From: Aneurinibacillus sp. Ricciae_BoGa-3
GTDB lineage: Bacteria; Bacillota; Bacilli; Aneurinibacillales; Aneurinibacillaceae
DNA length: 64,000 nucleotides
NCBI RefSeq assembly: GCF_028421645.1
Contig: NZ_CP116887.1
Location: 3,846,001-3,910,000 of the forward strand
Reading direction: 5' to 3'
This document shows positions 1-8,490 of the stretch, in pieces. A program made the translations under genes and the position numbers. How positions within the stretch are numbered: position 1 is the first letter of the stretch; every line of letters begins with the position of its first letter. The notes below the pieces were generated by a model. That model saw nothing but the letters and a program-made list of their open reading frames with translations, did not search any database and was not told where the DNA came from.

Positions 1-59
1 CCGGCAGCACCCATTACTAACAAAGACAGGGCAATTCCTGTAGCCATTACTCTTCTCAT
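1..59 (-). CDS. N-terminus of an exported protein, cut by the window edge
   Basis: Only the first 19 or so codons are visible. They encode a short basic start (MRRV) followed by a hydrophobic run ending in small residues, which looks like a signal peptide or lipoprotein leader. A strong ribosome binding site (GGAGGAGAGAAA) precedes the ATG at 59. The gene lies just downstream of leuS on the same strand and has its own probable -10 element. The product cannot be named from this fragment. Confidence 0.7.
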   Translation of the reverse strand, partial: MRRVMATGIALSLLVMGAA

Positions 60-109
60 CTTTCTCTCCTCCATACTTAACTCAGCTAGTATTCTGAAAA
101 CTTGTGACG

Positions 110-118
110 ATTATACCA
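110..118 (-). promoter_or_regulatory. Extended -10 promoter element for the gene at the left edge
   Basis: On the minus strand the sequence reads TGGTATAAT, a perfect extended -10 for the housekeeping sigma factor. It sits just after the leuS stop and about 50 bases before the start codon at 59. No good -35 is visible, which is normal for extended -10 promoters. Confidence 0.5.
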
Positions 119-147
119 CGGTAAACTTCAGACTGGCTACCATGAAT

Positions 148-2607
148 TTAGCCGACCACTATATTAACCAGTTTCCCTGGGACCGCGATCACTTTGCGTA
201 TGGTTTTGCCCACCAGCAATTCCTGAATTTTAACGTCAGCCATCGCCTGGGCTTCCATTTCTTCTCTCGTTGCTTTTGCCGCAATCACAAGCTTTTCACG
301 AACTTTACCGTTTATCTGGACAACAATTTCCACTTCATCAAGCACGAGCGCGCGCTCGTCATACACTGGCCAGTCCTGCAAGTGGACGCTTTCTGCACGG
401 CCGATCATGCGCCACATTTCTTCCGTAATATGCGGAGCAAATGGCGCAAGCAGGACAATCACCCGCTCTACAGAAAGAGCCAGCATCCCGCTGTCCGCCG
501 TCTCAGGATACGCATAAATTTTGTTCACGAGCTCCATGATGGAACTAATCGCCGTGTTGAATTGGCGCCGCTCGCCAATATCTTCGCTCACTTTTTTAAT
601 GGTGGCATTAAGCGTTCGATTCAAATCCTTTTCTGCGTCACCTGAAACCTGTGCAACAGCCGTGTCACTGCTGAAAAGGGCACGATGCTGATCCACCATT
701 CTCCATACGCGGTTTAAGAAACGGAAGCTGCCTTCCACCCCGCTGTCACTCCACTCCAGATCGCGATCAGGCGGAGCCGCAAACAGAATAAAGAGCCGGC
801 CGGTATCTGCCCCGTATTTTTCGATGATTTCATCCGGACTGACCACGTTGCCTTTGGATTTAGACATTTTAGCGCCGTCTTTGAGTACCATTCCCTGTGT
901 CAGCAGACTCCTAAACGGTTCGGTAAAGGAAACCATACCGGCGTCATGCAGCACTTTTGTGAAAAAGCGGGAGTAAAGCAGATGCAGGATCGCGTGCTCA
1001 ATGCCGCCGATGTATTCATCAACTGGCAGCCATTTATTGGCTTTTGCCGGTTCAAACGGAATCTCATCGTTTTTCGGATCGGTAAAACGAAGGTAATACC
1101 AGGACGAATCGATAAACGTATCCATCGTGTCTGTTTCGCGCCGGGCCGGCTTGCCGCATTTCGGGCAATCGGTATGCACGAATTCCTCTGATTTGGCAAG
1201 AGGATTGGAATGGCCATCAATGACCACGTCTTCCGGAAGCATTACAGGCAACTGTTCTTTCGGAACAGGTACGATTCCGCAGTCGTCACAATAAACCATT
1301 GGAATAGGAGCGCCCCAATAGCGCTGGCGGGACACTAACCAATCGCGCAGCCTGTAGGAAACGGTTTTTCCGCCCATGCCCTCTTCCTTCAAATGATCAC
1401 TTAATGCCTGGATCGCTTTCCGATTCGGTGTGCCGTTAAATGCAGCAGAATTAACAAGCTTTCCATCTTCAGTAAACGCTTCGGTCATATCCTCTTCCCG
1501 AAGTTCCTCCCCTTCAGGCTGGATAACGACCTTGATCGGAATATTATATTTACGGGCAAAGGCAAAGTCGCGCGTATCATGTGCCGGAACAGCCATAACC
1601 GCCCCTGTACCGTAATCCATTAAGACATAGTTGGCGATCCAGATCGGCACATCTTCTCCTGTAAGCGGGTGTTTCGCGTATGCACCGGTAAACAAACCTT
1701 CCTTCGGCGCATCCGTAGAAGTACGGTTAATGTCGGATTCCTTTTTCATGCGCTCGATGAATGCCAGCACCTCGGATTCCATTTCTTTTCCTTTTGCCAG
1801 CTCAGGCACGAGCGGGTGTTCAGGAGCGATTACCATAAAAGTAACACCATAAAGTGTATCCGGGCGTGTGGTGAATACCGTTATTTTTTCATCCAGCTCG
1901 GGCAGATCAAACGTTACTTCCGCGCCTTCACTGCGGCCGATCCAGTTGCGCTGCATCGTTTTAACTTTTTCTGGCCAGCCGTCTAGTCCATCCAGATCTT
2001 TTAAGAGACGATCAGCATAATCGGTGATTTTGAAATACCATTGCTCCAGATCAAGTTTCGTCACTTCCGTCCCGCAGCGCCAGCATTTGCCATCCTCTAC
2101 CTGTTCATTGGCAAGCACGGTCTGATCATGTGGACACCAATTGACCGCTCCTTTTTTGCGATAGGCTAATCCTTTTTCATAGAAAAGCAGGAAAAGCATC
2201 TGGGTCATTTTATAATAGTCAGGGTTGCAGGTTGCGATTTCCCGGTCCCAGTCATAACTAACACCAAGCTGCTTTTGCTGGCCGCGCATGAAGTCGATAT
2301 TCTCATACGTCCATTTGGACGGCTGAGCACCGAATTTAATCGCCGCATTTTCTGCCGGCATGCCGAACGCATCCCATCCCATCGGATGAAGGACCTGATA
2401 CCCTTTCATTCTGTTGTAGCGTGCCATTACATCCCCGATGGAATATACGCGCATATGGCCCATGTGGAGACGGCCTGATGGATACGGAAACTGCTCCAGG
2501 CAGTAGAATTTATCAGCCCCATCGTTCTCGTTTGTTTTGTTTACTTTGTTTTCTTCCCAAAATTTCTGCCATTTCTGCTCAATCTCGTGCGGTCTGTACG
2601 CTTCCAT
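148..2607 (-). CDS. leuS: Leucyl-tRNA synthetase
   Basis: This class Ia aminoacyl-tRNA synthetase charges tRNA-Leu with leucine in the cytosol. The 819-residue length is normal for bacterial LeuRS. The HIGH-type signature is HMGH at residues 48-51, and KMSKS lies near residue 579. Between them are zinc-ribbon cysteines (CWRCGTE), the editing domain and the WIGRSEG segment. The C-terminal part is the anticodon-binding and LeuRS-specific domain. The ATG at 2607 follows GGAGG at a good distance. The gene is transcribed alone behind a T-box leader and its own consensus promoter, so it is expected to be induced when uncharged tRNA-Leu accumulates. Confidence 0.98.
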   Translation of the reverse strand: MEAYRPHEIEQKWQKFWEENKVNKTNENDGADKFYCLEQFPYPSGRLHMGHMRVYSIGDVMARYNRMKGYQVLHPMGWDAFGMPAENAAIKFGAQPSKWTYENIDFMRGQQKQLGVSYDWDREIATCNPDYYKMTQMLFLLFYEKGLAYRKKGAVNWCPHDQTVLANEQVEDGKCWRCGTEVTKLDLEQWYFKITDYADRLLKDLDGLDGWPEKVKTMQRNWIGRSEGAEVTFDLPELDEKITVFTTRPDTLYGVTFMVIAPEHPLVPELAKGKEMESEVLAFIERMKKESDINRTSTDAPKEGLFTGAYAKHPLTGEDVPIWIANYVLMDYGTGAVMAVPAHDTRDFAFARKYNIPIKVVIQPEGEELREEDMTEAFTEDGKLVNSAAFNGTPNRKAIQALSDHLKEEGMGGKTVSYRLRDWLVSRQRYWGAPIPMVYCDDCGIVPVPKEQLPVMLPEDVVIDGHSNPLAKSEEFVHTDCPKCGKPARRETDTMDTFIDSSWYYLRFTDPKNDEIPFEPAKANKWLPVDEYIGGIEHAILHLLYSRFFTKVLHDAGMVSFTEPFRSLLTQGMVLKDGAKMSKSKGNVVSPDEIIEKYGADTGRLFILFAAPPDRDLEWSDSGVEGSFRFLNRVWRMVDQHRALFSSDTAVAQVSGDAEKDLNRTLNATIKKVSEDIGERRQFNTAISSIMELVNKIYAYPETADSGMLALSVERVIVLLAPFAPHITEEMWRMIGRAESVHLQDWPVYDERALVLDEVEIVVQINGKVREKLVIAAKATREEMEAQAMADVKIQELLVGKTIRKVIAVPGKLVNIVVG

Positions 2608-2700
2608 TTGCCAAAACCTCCATTATTCCCGGAACCATTCCGTCCCGTTTAAGCAACAAATACTTTAGCAGTTCAAAGTAGAATCTACTTTTGTTTCAAA

Positions 2701-2962
2701 AAAAAGCCTCTCGTCCCTGAATTTAAATATCCAGGGACGAGAGGCTTGTATCTCCCGCGGTACCACCCTAGTTAGCGCTTGTCTGAGCGCTCACTCTTTG
2801 ATCCTTAACGTGGACAAGACGGACAGTAGTAGACGCGTTGTTTCCCACTGTCAGTTCAGAGGTGAGTTCGCTGCAGGCGGCGGTTAACTCGCACCATCCG
2901 TTAACTCTCTGCAAAACACCGCTCGTTCAGCTACTAATCCTCGTCAAGACTTTCCTATTCCA
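2701..2962 (-). promoter_or_regulatory. T-box leader (tRNA-Leu sensing) with terminator
   Basis: Read on the minus strand, the leader has a specifier region GAACTCACC, whose CTC triplet (2864-2866) is a leucine codon. It then has the T-box core AGGGTGGTACCGCG (about 2756-2770) and an intrinsic terminator with stem GCCTCTCGTCCCTG/CAGGGACGAGAGGC (2706-2745) followed by a T-run. Uncharged tRNA-Leu would stabilise the antiterminator and allow leuS transcription. The specifier agrees with the downstream gene, which supports both calls. Confidence 0.96.
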
Positions 2963-2974
2963 TAATTATATAGA

Positions 2975-3003
2975 ATTATATGAACTTGCCGCCCGAATGT
3001 CAA
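2975..3003 (-). promoter_or_regulatory. Consensus sigma-A promoter of leuS
   Basis: On the minus strand TTGACA (2998-3003) and TATAAT (2975-2980) are separated by exactly 17 bases. Both hexamers are perfect. The -35 overlaps the last codons of yqeM, so leuS is an independent transcription unit behind the upstream operon. Confidence 0.9.
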
Positions 3004-3788
3004 CCTGCGCTGCCTGAGCCGGGTTTACGGGCTATAAAGAAGGCTCTCTCACTGTCAGCTGCAACCGGCTCTGCCGAAAAATCAGATGTGACCGTGATCA
3101 CCTCAAAGCCTTCGTCGACAAGCCATTGTGCCAGATCATCGAGGTTGTAGGACTGCTGGAGATGGCTTTCCTGAAACCTGCGGAACAGCCCATCATTTTC
3201 CCTTACAAACAGCGTGAGGTCATGCTTAACCGTTTCTGTTTCTTCATAAAAGCTGCTTTCCCATATGTATGCTACTTCTTCATCCTGATAATGAAAGGAT
3301 TCGTCCCCGAAAACATCGCGGATTTTGTAGGGCGTATGGACATCAAACAAAAACGTGCCGCCGGGAACAAGGCTCTGGAAAACCCGGTTAAACACTGCTC
3401 TGATTCCTTCGCACTCCGTTATATAATTCAACGTATCGCAAAAACTGACTACGCTGTCCATCCGAGTCCCCAAATCAAGCCCGGTAATGTCCTGCTGCAG
3501 GAGATGTACACGGGCTCCCGGATGGCTTACCTGAATCTTCTCCCGTGCTACCTCAAGCATATCAGCAGACAAGTCAACGGCCCATACTTCCAGGCCTGCT
3601 TCAAGCAAATAACGGGTAAGCGAACCTGTCCCACAGCCTAGCTCAGCCACGTGATCCGGCTTCTGCCCGGTACGCTGCCACGCCTGCAGCACAAACTGCA
3701 TCCACTCAGCATACGGCGCGTCGGCCATTAAGTGATCGTACACGCGGGCGAGCTGGTGGTAATTACTCGACGCCGATTGTTCGTGCAT
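3000..3788 (-). CDS. yqeM: SAM-dependent methyltransferase, YqeM type
   Basis: This is a class I methyltransferase of 262 residues. Motif I (AELGCGTG) is at about residues 48-55, followed by the acidic AVDLSADML segment that contacts the adenosine ribose. The substrate is unknown. The gene is the last of the yqeG-yqeM cluster and overlaps rsfS by 26 bases, so the two are probably translationally coupled. Its end overlaps the leuS promoter. Position in this conserved cluster is the main reason for the YqeM name. Confidence 0.9.
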   Translation of the reverse strand: MHEQSASSNYHQLARVYDHLMADAPYAEWMQFVLQAWQRTGQKPDHVAELGCGTGSLTRYLLEAGLEVWAVDLSADMLEVAREKIQVSHPGARVHLLQQDITGLDLGTRMDSVVSFCDTLNYITECEGIRAVFNRVFQSLVPGGTFLFDVHTPYKIRDVFGDESFHYQDEEVAYIWESSFYEETETVKHDLTLFVRENDGLFRRFQESHLQQSYNLDDLAQWLVDEGFEVITVTSDFSAEPVAADSERAFFIARKPGSGSAG

Positions 3789-4104
3789 CTTTCCACAATC
3801 TTTCTATGTTGTAGAATTCCCGTTCATCCCGGTGGAAAACGTGGACCACCACATCACCCAGGTCGATGAGCACCCAGCGCGCTTCGTCATACCCTTCACG
3901 GCCGCGTATGGTCACACCTTCTTTCTCCACTTCATCTTTTATACTGTCAACTATAGCCTGTACCTGGGTTTCTGAGTTCCCGTGGCATATGACAAAGTAA
4001 TCCGCAATGATTGAAAGTCCCTGAATGTCCAACAGGACAACATTGTGCGCTTTTTTATCTTCTGCTGCGTGGGCAGCCAGTTTGGCAATTTCAAGTTCGG
4101 TCAT
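3763..4104 (-). CDS. rsfS: Ribosomal silencing factor RsfS (YqeL)
   Basis: A 113-residue member of the RsfS/Iojap family. The family binds ribosomal protein L14 on the 50S subunit and blocks subunit joining under starvation or during assembly. The core GLSIIADYFVICHG and the later GYDEARWVLIDLGDVVVH stretch are typical. The gene sits directly after yqeK (one-base gap) and overlaps yqeM, as in other Bacillales. Confidence 0.96.
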   Translation of the reverse strand: MTELEIAKLAAHAAEDKKAHNVVLLDIQGLSIIADYFVICHGNSETQVQAIVDSIKDEVEKEGVTIRGREGYDEARWVLIDLGDVVVHVFHRDEREFYNIERLWKDARTIGVE

Positions 4105-4689
4105 CTAATCAGTCCTCCTGATTGCGTTTTTTTCAGAAAGCAGCGAGTTGCGAGCCATAACGGTTAACGGATATACTTTTTTACCCCGATTGACAAGAAA
4201 CGTAATCGTATTTCCGAACGCCTTAATCAGCGCCGCGTCCATATCCTGCTTGGCCAATTCCCGCAGCTCCTCTACTCCGGGGAAAATCCGATTGGGTTCA
4301 ATATAGTCAGCCAGGCAAACGACCTTCTCAAGCTTCTTCATCCGTTCCCGGCCTGACGTATGATAACGGATCGCATTTAGAATCTTTTCATCCTGGATGC
4401 CTAGCTCCTGTTTCGCAACCTCTGCACCCACAGGTGCATGCCATAGCTCCTTATCGTAATCAAGCAGATCCTTGGGAATTTGCGGTGTGCGTTTGATGAT
4501 TTTGCGCAGCTTGTCTTCCGGCCAAAACTTACAGTAATCATGTAAAATGGCAGCGATCTCCGCCTTTTTCTCGTTTGCCCCATACTGGCGGGCCAGCTGA
4601 ATGGATGTCTCCATAACGCCCAGAATATGCTGGTACCGATGGTCGGTAACCTGCTGTTTAACAGCAGCTAATAGCTTTTCACGATCCAT
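4105..4689 (-). CDS. yqeK: HD-domain hydrolase YqeK (Ap4A hydrolase family)
   Basis: A 194-residue HD-domain metal-dependent phosphohydrolase. Visible metal ligands include His21 and the His50-Asp51 pair in ILHDYCKFWP, followed by WHAPVGAE and RYHTSG histidines. YqeK family enzymes cleave diadenosine tetraphosphate symmetrically to ADP. The gene overlaps the end of nadD by 11 bases. The family is often coupled to nadD, consistent with nucleotide housekeeping. Confidence 0.95.
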   Translation of the reverse strand: MDREKLLAAVKQQVTDHRYQHILGVMETSIQLARQYGANEKKAEIAAILHDYCKFWPEDKLRKIIKRTPQIPKDLLDYDKELWHAPVGAEVAKQELGIQDEKILNAIRYHTSGRERMKKLEKVVCLADYIEPNRIFPGVEELRELAKQDMDAALIKAFGNTITFLVNRGKKVYPLTVMARNSLLSEKNAIRRTD

Positions 4690-5275
4690 ATAACCCGTTC
4701 TCCTCTATATATAGTCTAACCGCTTCCGGAACAAGATAACGAATGGAACGTCTCTGTGAGACAAAATTTCTGATCATGGTAGAAGAAACATCGAGCTGCG
4801 GCATCTCAACTTCAGTGATGCGATCGCCGAATGGGTGCTTCATTAAATAGCCTGGCCTTGCGAGGGCCACAAAACGAACCATTTGAACCAGTTCATCAAT
4901 TCGATTCCAATGGTGCAGGTATTCGACCATGTCCCCCCCGATAATAAAGTAAAAAGCTGTATCAGGGTAACGATTGTTTAAGTATAGCATCGTGTCATAC
5001 GTAAAGGAAGGTTTCCCCATTTCAGCCGTATCGATTTCAACTGTTGATAGACAGAAAGCCGGATGATTATCGATAGCCAGTTTCAGCATGGCTATCCGGT
5101 GGCTGTCGTCCGTAATACGCTTCTCCCGTTTATGCGGTGGAATATGGGCCGGAATAAACCAGACTTCATCGAGTCCCAGGCTCGTTCTGGCCTGGTCTGC
5201 CGCAATCAGATGGACGGTATGGACCGGATCGAACGTTCCTCCCATTAATCCGATCTTTTTAACGGGGCAGCTCAA
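4679..5275 (-). CDS. nadD: Nicotinate-nucleotide adenylyltransferase, with an altered HxGH motif
   Basis: NadD adenylates nicotinate mononucleotide to deamido-NAD in NAD synthesis. The TTG at 5275 is preferred as start. It gives 198 residues, follows GAAGG, and places the nucleotide-binding segment at about residue 9; an upstream in-frame ATG at 5323 would overlap yhbY by 65 bases. The N-terminal motif reads GGTFDPVHTVHL, so the usual glycine of HxGH is a valine here (codon GTC). The C-terminal SSTMIR motif is intact. The fold and neighbours make the assignment firm, but the substitution is unusual and may lower activity or be a sequence error. Confidence 0.93.
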   Translation of the reverse strand: MSCPVKKIGLMGGTFDPVHTVHLIAADQARTSLGLDEVWFIPAHIPPHKREKRITDDSHRIAMLKLAIDNHPAFCLSTVEIDTAEMGKPSFTYDTMLYLNNRYPDTAFYFIIGGDMVEYLHHWNRIDELVQMVRFVALARPGYLMKHPFGDRITEVEMPQLDVSSTMIRNFVSQRRSIRYLVPEAVRLYIEENGLYGS

Positions 5276-5552
5276 TTCTTTTGTTTTCCTTCGATTCTTT
5301 GTAAAGCACAACGGTTTTGCCAATTAATTGGACAAGTTCAGCTCCCGCTCCCTCGGCAAGCTCTCTGGCCACTTCATCTTTATCATCATCATTGTTATTT
5401 AAGATCGACACTTTAAGCAATTCACGGACCTCTAGCGTTTCCTCGATTTGCCGGATTAAATTCTCATTAACGCCGCCCTTTCCCACTTGAAAAATGGGTG
5501 TTAAATGGTGGGCCAGCGACCGTAAATGCCGCTTTTGTTTGCCTGTTAACAT
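5259..5552 (-). CDS. yhbY: YhbY/YqeI family RNA-binding protein
   Basis: A 97-residue single-domain CRM (YhbY) protein. It shows the GKGGVNENLIRQI loop equivalent to the GxxG motif and the ELLKVSI strand. Family members associate with pre-50S particles and act in ribosome assembly. It lies between aroE and nadD and overlaps the nadD start by 17 bases. Confidence 0.95.
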   Translation of the reverse strand: MLTGKQKRHLRSLAHHLTPIFQVGKGGVNENLIRQIEETLEVRELLKVSILNNNDDDKDEVARELAEGAGAELVQLIGKTVVLYKESKENKRIELPR

Positions 5553-5568
5553 TTATTTTTCCTCCTCA

Positions 5569-6438
5569 TTACTTATCGGCTGTAAGAGAAGCCAGCACCG
5601 CTTCTCTCATTATATGAACGGGTGCCTTGCGGCCGGTCCAATATTCAAAACTTAAGGCGCCCTGGTAGATGAACATGCCAACACCGCTGTGTATGCGGGC
5701 ACCTGCAGCCAGCGCATCCCGCTGAATCCGCGTCTGCAGCGGATTGTAAATTAAATCGCTTACGAGCAGCCTGCTGTGCAGGTATTCCGCGGGTATCGGG
5801 CTGGCTTCATTATCCGGATGCATGCCAATGGAAGTCGTCTGGACAAGCAGCGTACTTTCCTTTATTTCGCAAGCAATTTGCTCCACAGGGATCGATCGGA
5901 TATCTCGACCAGGAAAAAGCTGCGTGAGTTCCACTGCCAATTGCTCGGCTTTGGCATATGTACGGTTTGTAATTACCACGCGCTCTACCCCGGCTCTAAG
6001 CAGAGCCAGTGAAACTCCCCGTGCTGCACCTCCCGCTCCCAGCATTAGAACACGGGCATCCGGCGGATTTATGTTTCCTTCTTCTATAAGGGACTGCACG
6101 TAACCTCTTCCATCTGTATTATACCCAATAAGGCGTCCATTCTCGTTGACAATGGTATTTACCGCTCCGATCTGGCGTGCTTCCTCGTCAATCTCATCCA
6201 AGAACGGCATAACCGCCACTTTATGCGGGATCGTTACATTTACCCCCCGCAAGCCAAGAGCTCGGATGCTCTCTACAGCAGATGCGATGTTAGATGGTTC
6301 AATATCAAACGCGGCATATAGATATGGCAGCCCCAATTCCTGAAAAGCACGGTTGTGCATAAGCGGTGAAAGTGAATGCCCAACCGGGTGGCCAAACAAG
6401 CCTGTGAGTCTGGTGCAACTGTCAATTTCCCCCATCAT
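5569..6438 (-). CDS. aroE: Shikimate dehydrogenase
   Basis: AroE reduces 3-dehydroshikimate to shikimate with NADPH in aromatic amino acid synthesis. The 289-residue protein has GHSLSPLMHN for substrate binding, NVTIPHK with the catalytic lysine, a YNTDGRG segment with the catalytic aspartate, and the Rossmann motif GAGGAARGV. The gene keeps its usual position between yqeH and yhbY. The first residues (MMGE) leave a choice of two adjacent ATG codons. Confidence 0.97.
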   Translation of the reverse strand: MMGEIDSCTRLTGLFGHPVGHSLSPLMHNRAFQELGLPYLYAAFDIEPSNIASAVESIRALGLRGVNVTIPHKVAVMPFLDEIDEEARQIGAVNTIVNENGRLIGYNTDGRGYVQSLIEEGNINPPDARVLMLGAGGAARGVSLALLRAGVERVVITNRTYAKAEQLAVELTQLFPGRDIRSIPVEQIACEIKESTLLVQTTSIGMHPDNEASPIPAEYLHSRLLVSDLIYNPLQTRIQRDALAAGARIHSGVGMFIYQGALSFEYWTGRKAPVHIMREAVLASLTADK

Positions 6439-6469
6439 TGCCTCTCCCCTTTATAACTTTGTCTTTACC

Positions 6470-7576
6470 TTAGATAAGCGACGGACGCAGGGAAACCGCC
6501 ACTCCTTTTGGCACGTGGACCACAACGTTTGCGCCTGTTCCATGGAGTGCGATCCAGCCGAGGCCTGAAATAACCAGATCATAATTGCCAGCGGGAACTT
6601 TAAATGTAAACTTATCCAGCTTAGCTGTTGGATCCGCCTGATCTTTTCCAGGCGGGGAAAGCATCTCACCCAGATGGTTTGCATAAATTTCATCGGCACG
6701 CTCAAGCTTTGTGCGATGAATGTTCAGCTGATTTGAAATGTAGAAGACAAACGGCTGATCCTCTCCCTTAACAAAATCCACCCTGGCTAGGCCCGCAATG
6801 AAAAGCGACTGTTTGTCCTTAAGCTGGTACGTTTTCGGTTTTAAGGGCTTTGACGGCATCACTAGCTTTAGTTCTTCCGGAGTAACCCGGTAAATGATCT
6901 GATCCCTGTTGATTATACCTGGTGTATCATACAGCGAGGACCCTTCATCCAGCGGTATTTCAATGACATCCAGTGTAGTGCCTGGAAATTGAGAGGTCGT
7001 AATCTCCTTTTCAGATTCGCCATACTGGCTGAGAAGGCGGTTTATTAAGGAAGACTTTCCTACATTCGTAACGCCTACAATATAAATATCACGCTTTTTC
7101 CGGTACGTATCCATCGCCTGGACCAATCGTTCTACTCCTTCGCCGGAGCGGGCGCTGACCAAAACGACATCTACCGGCTTGAGCCCAAGGTCACTGGCAG
7201 ACTTACGTAGCCAGTTCACCAGACGATTCCGGTTAACGTTTTTGGGCAGCAAGTCCACTTTATTGGCCACAAGCAAGATCGGATTATCTCCGACAAATCT
7301 GGGAAGGCCACGCAGCCAGCTTCCATTGAAGTCAAAAAGATCAACGACCTGCACAACGAGCGAGCGGGTATGTCCAATACTGTTTAAAATTCGGACAAAT
7401 TCGTCGTCTCCTAGCGTAACGGTTGAAGCCTCATTATAGTGCTTAATCCGGTAACAGCGCTGGCAAACAGGCGTTTCCTTCACCAGCGAACTCTCAGGGG
7501 CATAGCCTGGTTTTGTTTTATCTTCCGTTTGTATCGCAATGCCGCATCCGGCACAATGCAGATCTAATTCACTCAT
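6470..7576 (-). CDS. yqeH: Ribosome-assembly GTPase YqeH
   Basis: A circularly permuted GTPase of 368 residues needed for 30S subunit maturation. It begins with a treble-clef zinc finger (CAGC near the N-terminus, then CQRC). The GTPase motifs come in permuted order: G4 (NKVDLLPK), G5 (SARSG), then G1 (GVTNVGKSS) and G3 (DTPG). A C-terminal RNA-binding region follows. It overlaps yqeG by 8 bases, as expected for coupled translation. Confidence 0.97.
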   Translation of the reverse strand: MSELDLHCAGCGIAIQTEDKTKPGYAPESSLVKETPVCQRCYRIKHYNEASTVTLGDDEFVRILNSIGHTRSLVVQVVDLFDFNGSWLRGLPRFVGDNPILLVANKVDLLPKNVNRNRLVNWLRKSASDLGLKPVDVVLVSARSGEGVERLVQAMDTYRKKRDIYIVGVTNVGKSSLINRLLSQYGESEKEITTSQFPGTTLDVIEIPLDEGSSLYDTPGIINRDQIIYRVTPEELKLVMPSKPLKPKTYQLKDKQSLFIAGLARVDFVKGEDQPFVFYISNQLNIHRTKLERADEIYANHLGEMLSPPGKDQADPTAKLDKFTFKVPAGNYDLVISGLGWIALHGTGANVVVHVPKGVAVSLRPSLI

Positions 7577-8096
7577 GTTTATCCTCCCAGGGTATCATAC
7601 CGCGTCTTCTCAGCCATCCCAGCGCCACTCTTTCAAGCATCCGGTTTATCCGGGTAAAAATGCCGTCGCTTGCGGCGACCGGAACCACAAGGATGGTGTA
7701 GAATCCCATCCGACGCCCACCAAGCACATCCGTAAATAACTGATCGCCTATTACCACTGTTTCTGCGACCGAAAGATTCATCCGGCGGGTAGCTTCACGA
7801 AAAGCCGCTAATGTTGGTTTTCTCGCCTGGTGAATATAGGGAACACCAAGCGGTTCGGCAACCTTCGATACACGGGTTTGTTTGTTGTTTGAGACAATAA
7901 CAACGGAGAACCCGAGCTCCTCTACTTCTCTCATCCATTGAACAAGCTTAGGGGTTGCATCCGGCCGGTTCCACTCGATTAACGTGTTGTCCAAATCTGT
8001 TATTATGCCCTTTATTCCACGGGCTTTCAATTCATGAAGGTCTATTTCATATACCGATTCCACGTGCAGATCCGGCACGAGCAGAGATAAGAACAT
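7569..8096 (-). CDS. yqeG: HAD-family phosphatase YqeG
   Basis: A 175-residue HAD phosphatase of subfamily IIIA. The nucleophile motif is TDLDNTLIEW, motif II lies around VIVSNN, and the acidic motif is GDQLFTDV. It is the first gene of the cluster ending in yqeM. The specific substrate is not known for the family; phosphatidylglycerophosphate phosphatase activity has been discussed for relatives. Confidence 0.93.
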   Translation of the reverse strand: MFLSLLVPDLHVESVYEIDLHELKARGIKGIITDLDNTLIEWNRPDATPKLVQWMREVEELGFSVVIVSNNKQTRVSKVAEPLGVPYIHQARKPTLAAFREATRRMNLSVAETVVIGDQLFTDVLGGRRMGFYTILVVPVAASDGIFTRINRMLERVALGWLRRRGMIPWEDKHE

Positions 8097-8172
8097 GCGG
8101 CCCCTCCAAGTTATATTTCACATAAATTCCGGCATTTACTATACCATACAGCAAACAGAGTGTCACTTCAAA

Positions 8173-8370
8173 TGGGAAAAACACGCGAGTCCTTGCCGCT
8201 CTTGTTTTCCCTCAGAGAAGTATCACGGCCGCTTTGTGTCTCGACGGGCGGACCGTCAAAACATCTGGGTATCTCAATGATGGAGACAGTTGACGGTCTT
8301 TTTCGCCCTTTGTTCCACACGCTCGCTAAGGAAAAACAAAGGCGGCAGTTGCCTCGCGATGTTTTTCCAC
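8173..8370. repeat. Long-hairpin dispersed repeat, copy 1
   Basis: The 198-bp unit starts GGGAAAAACACGCGAG and ends CTCGCGATGTTTTTCC, so its ends are inverted. Inner arms GACCGTCAA (8251-8259) and TTGACGGTC (8290-8298) enclose a roughly 30-base loop containing CATCTGGGTATCTCAATG. A further pair is GGGCG/CGCCC. The same element occurs at 35693-35794 (deleted) and 41331-41531. It lies in a 394-base non-coding gap between yqeG and the SLH gene. It has no coding capacity. Confidence 0.85.
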
Positions 8371-8400
8371 GCCAAAATAAAACCCCCTTATAAAAATACG

Positions 8401-8429
8401 AAAAAGCGGACAGGGTTAAATGTCCGCTT
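8401..8429 (-). terminator. Intrinsic terminator of the SLH-protein gene
   Basis: The stem AAGCGGACA/TGTCCGCTT has an 8-base loop and a T-run on the minus strand. It lies about 60 bases after the stop codon at 8491. Confidence 0.85.
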
Positions 8430-8490
8430 CCTTCTATTTTACATGGAACCAGGCCAATTATTTGCAATCATGGCCGCATTCTTGTTCGGA

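Noticed and set aside
3126..3641. Plus-strand 171-codon frame inside yqeM
   Set aside because: It is a shadow of the methyltransferase gene, with no binding site and no recognisable protein features.
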